Below are positions 57,847 to 64,000 of a stretch of DNA of 64,000 nucleotides, piece by piece. Position numbers and translations under genes: made by a program. A model generated the notes under the pieces. That model made no database searches. It worked only from the letters and a program-made list of their open reading frames with translations, and was not told the DNA's origin. The DNA lies in NCBI GenBank assembly GCA_963837455.1, contig CAWINM010000001.1, positions 248,001 through 312,000 of the forward strand, given 5' to 3'. The first letter of the stretch is position 1. Each line of letters starts with the position of its first letter. Source of the stretch: DASYQD01 sp963837455 (lineage in GTDB: Bacteria; Acidobacteriota; Thermoanaerobaculia; Multivoradales; JAIOJS01).

Positions 57847-57859
57847 TACGCTGGCGGCG
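57847..57859 (+). promoter_or_regulatory. -10 box seven bases before the peptide-binding lipoprotein gene
   Basis: TACGCT (57847-57852), seven bases, then ATG 57860; no Shine-Dalgarno sequence. Confidence 0.5.
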
Positions 57860-59401
57860 ATGGGTCACGCCCGCCGCGGCGCGCTGCCGCTGCTCGCCGT
57901 CGCGCTGCTCGCCTGCGGCGGCGCACGGCAACCCGCGCCGCCGGCCGCGGACGAGCTGGTGGTGGGGCTCGAAAGCGCGCCGACGCGCCTCGACCCGCGC
58001 CTGGGCACCGACCAGGGCGCCGAGTACGTCTTCGAGCTGGTGCTCGAGGGCCTCCTCGACAAGCGACCCGACGGCACCTTCGTGCCCGGGCTCGCCCGCT
58101 CCTGGGAGGTGCTCGACGGGGGGCGCCGCTACCGCTTCCACCTTCGCCGCGGGGCGCGCTTCCACGACGGCCGGCCGCTCGGCGCCGCCGACGTCGCCTT
58201 CACCTTCGACACCATCCTCGACGGCAGCGTCAAGAGCCCCAAACGTGGCGCGCTGGGACCGCTGCTGCGGGTGGTCGCCGTCGATGCGACGACGGCGGAC
58301 TTCGTCATGCGCGAGCCCTGGGGCGCCCTACTCGTCAACCTCGGCGCCGGTCTCGGCATCATCCCGGCCGGCACCACGCCGGAGCAGATGGACCGCCACC
58401 CCGTCGGCTCGGGACCCTTCCGTTTTGCCCGCCGCGGCGCCGATCGCGTCGAGCTCGTCGCCTGGGACGGCTACGCGGGCGGCCGGCCGCCGCTCGACCG
58501 CGTCGTGCTGCGGGAGGTGCCCGACGCCACGGTGCGGGCGCTCGAGCTCGAGAAGGGCTCCGTGCAGCTGGTGGTGAATGCCTTTCCACCCGATACCGTG
58601 GCGCTCTTCGCGCGCCGGCCCGGCTTCCACGTCCTCCAGAGCCCGGGCGCCAACTACGTCTATCTCGGTCTCAACATGGAGGACCCGGTGCTGCGCGACC
58701 CGCGGGTGCGCCGCGCCATCGCCCTCGCCATCGACCGCCCGCGGCTGGTGCGCACCGTCTGGCGCGGCGAGGGCCGGCCCACCGAGACCCTGATGCCCCC
58801 CGGCCACTGGGCGCGCGACGAGGCGCTGGTGCCGATCCCGCACGATCCCGCGGCGGCGGCGCGGCTGCTCGAGGCGGCGGGATTTCACGACCCTGATGGT
58901 CCCGGCCCCGAGCCGCGGCTGCGCCTGGTCTACAAGGTCTCCAACAACGACCTCTCGCTGCTCCAGGCGCAGGCGATCCAGGCCATGCTCGCCGAGGCCG
59001 GCATCGCCGCCGAGATCCGTTCCTACGAGTTCGCCACCTTCTATGCCGACGTCAAGCGCGGCAGCTTCCAGCTCTTCAGCATGATCTGGACCGGCGTCGC
59101 CGACCCCGACCTCTACCGCTACGTCTTCCACTCGAGCTCGGTCCCGCCGGTGGGCGCCAACCGCGGACGCTACCGCTCCGCCGAGGTGGATCGCCTGATC
59201 GAGGAAGGGGGCCGTCGTTTCGACCGCGCCGAGCGCCTCCCCTTCTACCTGCGCCTGCAGGAGCTCGTGCAGCGCGACCTCCCCTACGTCTCGCTGCTCA
59301 CCCGCGACACCGTGGCGGTGATGCTCGACGGCCTCGAGGGGTACGAGAACTACCCGAGCGGCGAGCTCTACAGCCTGCGGCACGCGCGCTGGCGGCGCTG
59401 A
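57860..59401 (+). CDS. SBP_bac_5 peptide-binding lipoprotein (DppA/OppA-like)
   Basis: A 513-residue substrate-binding protein. A signal peptide ends in LLACGG with Cys as the lipid anchor. The N-terminal lobe starts DELVVGLESAPTRLDPR; RSWEVLDGGRRYRFHLRRG is the family signature region. VGSGPFRF is the conserved hinge strand and IWTGVADPD a late motif. It would bind oligopeptides or related molecules in the periplasm and pass them to a Dpp/Opp-type ABC permease, but no permease genes are in this window. The next gene is a MFS exporter 10 bases on. Confidence 0.92.
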   Translation: MGHARRGALPLLAVALLACGGARQPAPPAADELVVGLESAPTRLDPRLGTDQGAEYVFELVLEGLLDKRPDGTFVPGLARSWEVLDGGRRYRFHLRRGARFHDGRPLGAADVAFTFDTILDGSVKSPKRGALGPLLRVVAVDATTADFVMREPWGALLVNLGAGLGIIPAGTTPEQMDRHPVGSGPFRFARRGADRVELVAWDGYAGGRPPLDRVVLREVPDATVRALELEKGSVQLVVNAFPPDTVALFARRPGFHVLQSPGANYVYLGLNMEDPVLRDPRVRRAIALAIDRPRLVRTVWRGEGRPTETLMPPGHWARDEALVPIPHDPAAAARLLEAAGFHDPDGPGPEPRLRLVYKVSNNDLSLLQAQAIQAMLAEAGIAAEIRSYEFATFYADVKRGSFQLFSMIWTGVADPDLYRYVFHSSSVPPVGANRGRYRSAEVDRLIEEGGRRFDRAERLPFYLRLQELVQRDLPYVSLLTRDTVAVMLDGLEGYENYPSGELYSLRHARWRR

Positions 59402-59410
59402 GGCCCGCCG

Positions 59411-60637
59411 ATGAGCCGTCCCATCCTCGCTCCCTGGCGCCTCTACAGCGGCCGCAGTCTCCCCGCCAACGTGCGCGCGCTGGCACTCACGTCGTTCCTG
59501 CAGGACGTCGCCAGCGAGATGGTCTACCCGCTGCTGCCGGGCTTCCTCACCCTGCTCGGCGGCAGTGCGGTGACCCTGGGCGCCATGGAGGCGGCGGCCG
59601 AGGGAGTGCTGGCGCTGGTCAAGGGGTGGGCGGGCCGCGCCAGCGACCGTGCCGGCCGGCGCAAGCCGTTCGTCGTCTCGGGCTACGGCCTCTCGGCGCT
59701 GGCACGGCCGCTGCTAGCCCTGGCGACGCGGCCGCTGCACGTCGTCCTGCTGCGCAGCGGCGATCGCCTCGCCAAGGGGCTGCGCACGGCGCCGCGCGAC
59801 GCGCTGATCGCCGACAGCACGCCGGAGCCGCACCGCGGTTTCGCCTTCTCCTTCCACCGCGGCCTCGACAACCTCGGTGCCGCCACCGGCCCCCTGCTCG
59901 CCGCCGCGGTGCTGGCCCTCGCCCCCGGCCGGCTGCGGCTGGTGTTCGCCCTCGCCACCGTGCCGGCGCTGCTCGGCGTGGCGACCGTGGCGTGGCGTGT
60001 GCGGGAGCTGGCTGCAGCGGCGGCGCCGGAGGCCCGCGCCACCGCCCCGCGGGCGGCCGCGGCCAAGCAGCTGCCGCGCGCGCTGGGGCTGCCGCTGCTC
60101 GCCGTCTTCCTCTTCTCGCTCGGCAACGCCAGCGACGCCTTCCTGCTGTTGCGCGCCGCAGCACTCGGCTGCGGGCCGCTCGGGCTCACCCTCCTGTGGT
60201 CGGGTTTCAACGTCGCCAAGTGGGCCTGCTCGGCGCCTTCCGGGCGGCTGGTCGACCGTCTCGGTCCGGGCCCACCGCTGCTCGCCGGCTGGGCGCTCTA
60301 CGCGGTCGTCTACGCCGGCTTCGCTTTCGCGGCTGGCATCGTGCCGTTCTTCGCGCTGCTCGCCCTCTACGCCGGCTTCTACGGGCTCACCGAGGGGGCG
60401 GAGCGCACCCTGGTGGTGGCGCTCGCCGGCGACGTCGGTCACGGCACGGTGCTCGGCGCCTACCACCTCGCCGGCGGCGCCGGGTTGTTCCTCGCCAGCC
60501 TGCTCTTCGGGCTGGTGTGGCAGGAGGTGTCGCCACGCGCCGCCTTCCTGCTCGGCGCCGCGCTCGCCCTGCTCGCCGCCGCCGTCCTCGCCTCGGCGCT
60601 GCGGCGGCCGCCCCCCGGCGCGCGCCATCGCCCCTGA
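59411..60637 (+). CDS. MFS transporter
   Basis: A 408-residue transporter with about 12 membrane helices. The loop between helices 2 and 3 carries a Major Facilitator motif A-like GRASDRAGRRKPF. It opens with LTSFLQDVASEMVYPLLPGF, a sequence of the drug/sugar-exporter type MFS that lacks a named function. It starts 10 bases after the peptide-binding gene stop, so the two may be co-transcribed. Substrate not known. Confidence 0.88.
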   Translation: MSRPILAPWRLYSGRSLPANVRALALTSFLQDVASEMVYPLLPGFLTLLGGSAVTLGAMEAAAEGVLALVKGWAGRASDRAGRRKPFVVSGYGLSALARPLLALATRPLHVVLLRSGDRLAKGLRTAPRDALIADSTPEPHRGFAFSFHRGLDNLGAATGPLLAAAVLALAPGRLRLVFALATVPALLGVATVAWRVRELAAAAAPEARATAPRAAAAKQLPRALGLPLLAVFLFSLGNASDAFLLLRAAALGCGPLGLTLLWSGFNVAKWACSAPSGRLVDRLGPGPPLLAGWALYAVVYAGFAFAAGIVPFFALLALYAGFYGLTEGAERTLVVALAGDVGHGTVLGAYHLAGGAGLFLASLLFGLVWQEVSPRAAFLLGAALALLAAAVLASALRRPPPGARHRP

Positions 60638-60723
60638 GCCGCACCGCGCCGGCGGCGCGCTGACGAGAAACCGTGGCGCCGCGGCGGCCCCACGGGCAGG
60701 GGACGCCGCGCACGGGGAGCACC

Positions 60724-60744
60724 GCGGCCATCATCGGTGGCCGC
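60724..60744. terminator. Bidirectional hairpin between MFS and pseudouridine synthase genes
   Basis: GCGGCCA (60724-60730) pairs with TGGCCGC (60738-60744) around seven bases. It sits between two convergent genes, about 86 bases past the MFS stop and 22 before the RluA-type stop. There is no U-tract. The region 60638-60766 holds no other feature I can see. Confidence 0.35.
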
Positions 60745-60766
60745 CCGCGGCAGGCGCCGGAGGGCG

Positions 60767-61858
60767 TCATTGCGGTCCGACCGTCGCGTGCAGCGCGGCG
60801 ACGAGCGCGGGCGGGAAGTCCGCCGGCAGCGGCGCCTCGATGCGGACCAGCGCACCGTCGGCGGGGTGCGGCAGCGCCAGCCAGGCGGCGTGCAGCAGCG
60901 GTCGCGGCGCACCGCCGCGCGAGCCGTAGAGGCGGTCGCCGAGCACCGGGTGCCCGAGGGACGCGAGGTGCACCCGCACCTGGTGCGTGCGCCCGGTGCG
61001 CAGGCGGCACTCGACGAGGGAGATCCCCCCGCCCACGGCGCGCCGGCACACCAGCGTCGCGGCGGGCTCGCCGCGCGGCGAGACCTCGAAACGCCAGCCG
61101 CCGCCGGCGGCGCGGGCGATCGGCGCCTCGACCTCGCGGCGCTCCCAGCCGGGCTCCCCCTCGACCACGGCGAGGTAGCAGCGCTCCACCGTTCCCTGGC
61201 GCCAGGCGCCCGCCAGCGGCGCGGTGGCCGCCGCCCGGCGGGCAAACAGCAGCACACCGGAGGTGACGCGATCGAGGCGATGCGCCAGGCGCAGGAACGG
61301 CGGCCGTCCCTCCTGGCAGGCGAGCCACAGCAGCAGGCGCTGGTCCATGGCGAGGTCGCCCTCGCACTCGCCGGGACGAGCACCGGCGGCCACTCCCCCC
61401 GTTCGCGGCCCCCGCTCTTCGGCGGGCTGCGACAGCACGCCCGCCGGCTTGTCCACCGCCACCAGCCAGCCGTCGTCGCGCAGCACGCTCACCGGCACCG
61501 GCTCCGGGGGCATGAACCCCGCGAGCCCTTCCACCGCCGCGAGGTCGACCACATCGCCGGCGGCAACCAGGCGCCCCTGCACGCGCACCAGCTCGCCGTT
61601 GCGGCGGACCGCGCCGTCGGCGATGAGCAGCCGCGCCCGGCGGCGCGACAGCGGCGTGGTGGCGGCGAGGAGCTGGTCGAGTCGCTGGCCTGCCAGGTCG
61701 GGCCGCACCACCAGGCGCAGCGTGGGAGCGTCCGTCGGCGCCACCGCCGGACTCTCGGCTACCGGCCGAGCCTCGCTGCCAGGTCGAACGGCGAGCGGCG
61801 CGCTCCCTCTTCCGCCCTCGGGCTTCGCCGCCGTCGAAGACTCCTCTCCCGACCTCAC
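60767..61858 (-). CDS. RluA-family 23S rRNA/tRNA pseudouridine synthase
   Basis: A 363-residue pseudouridine synthase. An N-terminal S4 RNA-binding domain (about 50-115; RLDQLLAATTPLSRRRARLLIADG) is followed by the catalytic domain. The catalytic Asp is in HRLDRVTSG, the RluA-family signature. The later RTGRTHQVRVHLASLGHP is also conserved. An Ala/Pro-rich linker (about 135-160) is inserted near the active site. Its target (23S rRNA positions, or tRNA) cannot be told. The start overlaps the next gene's stop by four bases (ATGA), so the two are coupled. Confidence 0.9.
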   Translation of the reverse strand: MRSGEESSTAAKPEGGRGSAPLAVRPGSEARPVAESPAVAPTDAPTLRLVVRPDLAGQRLDQLLAATTPLSRRRARLLIADGAVRRNGELVRVQGRLVAAGDVVDLAAVEGLAGFMPPEPVPVSVLRDDGWLVAVDKPAGVLSQPAEERGPRTGGVAAGARPGECEGDLAMDQRLLLWLACQEGRPPFLRLAHRLDRVTSGVLLFARRAAATAPLAGAWRQGTVERCYLAVVEGEPGWERREVEAPIARAAGGGWRFEVSPRGEPAATLVCRRAVGGGISLVECRLRTGRTHQVRVHLASLGHPVLGDRLYGSRGGAPRPLLHAAWLALPHPADGALVRIEAPLPADFPPALVAALHATVGPQ

Positions 61859-63714
61859 AGGTAGCCCAGCGAGCGCAGGTTCCGCAGGTACTCGTCGCCA
61901 CCGGGTCCCGGCGCCGGCACCTCGCGACGGCCGAAGCTCGGCACCTGGGCGGGCGGAGACGGCCAGCGACAGACGTCCGGCGGGGGCGGCAGCTCGGCGC
62001 TCTGCGGCAGCCCGACGGCGCGAAAGAGCCCCGCCGCCAGCGCCTCGGGGGTCACCAGCGGCCGGGCGCCGGAGGCGTCACTCGACGGCCCCTCGCAGCT
62101 CCGCACCCCGCCCACGCGGCGCCGCCAGAGCACGGCCCGCCCCTCGCCGCCACCGCGCCGGCCGGGGTCGACGACCACCGCCACCGTGCCCCAGCCACCC
62201 TTGGCGACGAGGTCACCGAGCAGGCGGTCGGCCGCGCCGAGCTCGGCCGCCATGAGGTCGGCGAACGCCACCTCGCTCCCCTGCCAGCCGTCGGCGGCGA
62301 GGTCGACGGCGGGGAGGTAGAGCGCCGCCGCACGCGGCGTGTGCGCCGCCTCGGCGGCGAAGGCGAGGCGGTAGAAGCGCTCCGGCAGCAGCGCTCGCTC
62401 GGCGAGCCGCGCCGCCGCCGCCGCCGGGAGGGCGGCGCGGGCGATCCCCAGCGCCGCCTCTTCGTCCCCCGCCGCGACGCGCTCACGCAACGCGGCGAGC
62501 TCGGGCTCGCGGGCCGCCGGGGCCACCGCCCCCACCGCCCCCTCGGCGAGCAGCTGGTAGCCGCCATGGGCCACCACCAGCCCCGGCGCGGGGCTCGCCG
62601 GGTAGGTTCCCCACCAGCCGACGGCGGCCACCGCCGCGCCGCCGCGTCCCACCAGCTCCCAGAACGCCGGCGCGCTGCGCCGGTTGGAGAGCACCGGCCG
62701 CTGCTGTGCGAGACCGAGCGGCCGTGCCACATCGGCCCAGTACCAGCGGAAGGGGCCGTTGACGGCGAGCGCGGTCTCCATCCCGGCGGGCTTGAAGCTG
62801 TCGACGGCAGCCACCCCGTGCTCGGGCGTCGGCAACCCGGTGGCGAGCGTGGTCCAGAACGCCGCCGGCGGCTCCTCGCCGCGAGGGTAGGAGAGCACCA
62901 CGCCGTCGCCGGCCAGGCCGGAGAGCGCCGGCAGCGTGCCGCGGGCGAGGAGGTAGTCGAGCTCGTCGCCGCGGATGCCGTCGATGCCGAGCAGCAGCAC
63001 CCGCTCTCCTTGCGCCGTGGGCAGGAACGTCGCGGCCGCCACCGGCGTGCGGCCGGCGGCAACCGCCGCCGGGAGCGCCACCAGCACCAGCGCCGCCAGC
63101 GCACCGGCCGGCAACAGGTAGCGGCGCACCAGCAGCCGGCGTCGCGGCGCCCGGTCGGTGAGCCGGATGGCGAGGGCAAGGAGCCCCTGGTAGAGCAGCC
63201 GGCCCAGCAGGTAGGCCGCCGCCGCCCCGCCCAGCGCCAGCAGCGTCGCCGAGAGAGGCGGCAGCGGCGCCAGCAGCTCGCGCCCGCGCCACAGGGCCAG
63301 CGCGAGCAGCCCGACGCCGCCGGCGAGCCCCACCGCGAGGCTCAAGCTGTCGATGCGCAGCGCCGGCCGGAACCGCAGGGCCGCCGCCAGCACGCCGGCG
63401 AGGAGGAGGAACGCGAGGCCGAAGAGCAGCGCCGAGACCGGCAGCAGGTGGAGCACCAGCAGCGCGAAGTCGAGCGGCGCGGCGAGCAGGGGCGGATTCC
63501 AGGCGAGCAGCAGCAGGGCGCTGCCGAGCGCCATGAGGATGCCGCCCAGGACCCCCAGCTTCGCCGCCAGCGAGGTGGCGGTGGCGAGCGGCCGCTCGGG
63601 GCGCAGGGCATCCTGCAGCAGGTACCGCTCGACGCGGTGACTGAGGTAGCCCAGCCGCTGCAGCTCCGAGCGCACCGCCTCGACCTCGGCAGGGTTCGCC
63701 GCGTGGCGCGTCAT
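61855..63714 (-). CDS. Membrane-anchored alkaline phosphatase-superfamily protein
   Basis: A 619-residue protein with N-terminal membrane helices (about residues 30-225) and an extracytoplasmic C-terminal phosphodiesterase-like domain. The first metal Asp is in VLLLGIDGIRGDEL, the nucleophile region in PAAFWTTLATG with a Thr, and GLPTPEHGV follows. The expected second DHG metal site is not obvious, so activity is doubtful. The short C-terminus ends LRNLRSLGYL. A -10 box (63730-63725) ends ten bases before the ATG. It overlaps the pseudouridine synthase start. Confidence 0.75.
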   Translation of the reverse strand: MTRHAANPAEVEAVRSELQRLGYLSHRVERYLLQDALRPERPLATATSLAAKLGVLGGILMALGSALLLLAWNPPLLAAPLDFALLVLHLLPVSALLFGLAFLLLAGVLAAALRFRPALRIDSLSLAVGLAGGVGLLALALWRGRELLAPLPPLSATLLALGGAAAAYLLGRLLYQGLLALAIRLTDRAPRRRLLVRRYLLPAGALAALVLVALPAAVAAGRTPVAAATFLPTAQGERVLLLGIDGIRGDELDYLLARGTLPALSGLAGDGVVLSYPRGEEPPAAFWTTLATGLPTPEHGVAAVDSFKPAGMETALAVNGPFRWYWADVARPLGLAQQRPVLSNRRSAPAFWELVGRGGAAVAAVGWWGTYPASPAPGLVVAHGGYQLLAEGAVGAVAPAAREPELAALRERVAAGDEEAALGIARAALPAAAAARLAERALLPERFYRLAFAAEAAHTPRAAALYLPAVDLAADGWQGSEVAFADLMAAELGAADRLLGDLVAKGGWGTVAVVVDPGRRGGGEGRAVLWRRRVGGVRSCEGPSSDASGARPLVTPEALAAGLFRAVGLPQSAELPPPPDVCRWPSPPAQVPSFGRREVPAPGPGGDEYLRNLRSLGYL

Positions 63715-63724
63715 GGCGGGACGG

Positions 63725-63730
63725 AGCTTA
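63725..63730 (-). promoter_or_regulatory. -10 box near the AP-superfamily gene start
   Basis: TAAGCT (63730-63725, minus strand), ten bases before ATG 63714, which gives a leader of only about three bases. Confidence 0.3.
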
Positions 63731-63800
63731 CCTGTGGCGACGCCGCCACCTCGGAGCGGGAGGAGGCGGTGGCCCGCCGACCACCGCCCAGGGCCTTTTC

Positions 63801-64000
63801 TCAGCGCTTGCGGTCGCGGACCGCCACCGCCAGCGTCCGCAACAGGTCGGCCTTCGCTCCCAGCGGCTCCAGGCCAGCGATGGCGAAGTCGAGCAGCTCC
63901 GCCGCCAGCGCCTGCGCCCCGGCGACGCCCAGCAGCTTGACGAAGGTCACCTTGTCCGCATCCTTGGCGACGTCCTTGCCCACCTCCGCGGGATCGCCGA
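63801..64000 (-). CDS. Polyprenyl synthase, C-terminal part (partial)
   Basis: The last 66 or so residues of an isoprenyl diphosphate synthase, cut by the window edge. The frame is open to the end of the window. The GDPAEVGKDVAKDADKVTFVKLLG stretch, read in pieces, is the conserved region after the second Asp-rich motif in farnesyl/geranylgeranyl synthases (compare GKxxGxDxxxxKxTYxxLLG). The Asp-rich motifs themselves are outside the window. It would condense IPP with allylic diphosphates for quinone, undecaprenol or carotenoid precursors. Confidence 0.75.
   Translation of the reverse strand, partial: GDPAEVGKDVAKDADKVTFVKLLGVAGAQALAAELLDFAIAGLEPLGAKADLLRTLAVAVRDRKR

Overview
The window is a very GC-rich chromosomal segment (roughly 70% G+C by eye) packed with housekeeping and cell-envelope genes. 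I see no tRNA, rRNA, insertion sequence, prophage or CRISPR array. A VWFA protein of the acidobacterial type, an ASPIC/UnbV-VCBS repeat protein, DUF4388 and DUF1844 proteins, a GldA/F/G-type ABC exporter with a DUF4340 partner, HspR control of dnaK/hsp20, and a secreted BNR-repeat protein ending in a GFE..W motif together suggest an Acidobacteriota relative, perhaps near Thermoanaerobaculia. That assignment is inference from gene families, not a phylogeny.

Layout. 1-1.6 kb: VWFA protein (cut by the window edge) and an OmpA-type lipoprotein. 1.7-9.2 kb (minus): TlpA thioredoxin lipoprotein, ASPIC/UnbV repeat protein, DUF4340 protein, GldG-like, GldF-like and GldA-like ABC components. 9.5-19.2 kb: AP-superfamily metalloenzyme, serine hydrolase, small coiled-coil protein, TrkA-type K+ channel, fumarase, Zn-ribbon/DUF1835 protein, ClC chloride channel. 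19.2-25.1 kb: Tiki/ChaN-like lipoprotein, LolC/E-type permease, an exported protein, and an operon of acyl-CoA dehydrogenase, methylmalonyl-CoA epimerase, a 108-aa unknown and prephenate dehydrogenase. 25.2-32.9 kb: S9 peptidase, NDH-2, CDF metal exporter, BNR-repeat secreted protein. 33-39.5 kb (minus): dnaK-hsp20-hspR, a DnaC-like loader and a SpoIID/LytB protein. 39.6-51.9 kb: DUF4388, DUF1844 and TPR proteins, amidohydrolase, mazG, tesA-like esterase, DUF4760, ybbA/ybbP-like transporter, cupin, RNase H-like protein. 52-55.4 kb (minus): EnvC, S41 and YibQ cell-division/peptidoglycan cluster. 55.5-64 kb: AP-superfamily phosphodiesterase, dipeptide-binding lipoprotein, MFS exporter, RluA-type pseudouridine synthase, a second membrane AP-superfamily protein and the end of a polyprenyl synthase.

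Four cross-cutting signals stand out. (1) A TANNNT -10 box sits 6-8 bases before the start codon of about a dozen unrelated genes, usually without a Shine-Dalgarno sequence, which implies widespread leaderless mRNAs. (2) Several conserved genes, including dnaK, clcA and the ASPIC protein, are broken by single-base shifts, mostly at C/G runs. These look like sequence-assembly indels rather than decay. (3) The S41 protease homologue in the EnvC-S41-YibQ cluster has lost both residues of the catalytic Ser-Lys dyad. (4) A perfect 11-bp hairpin separates dnaK from hsp20-hspR.
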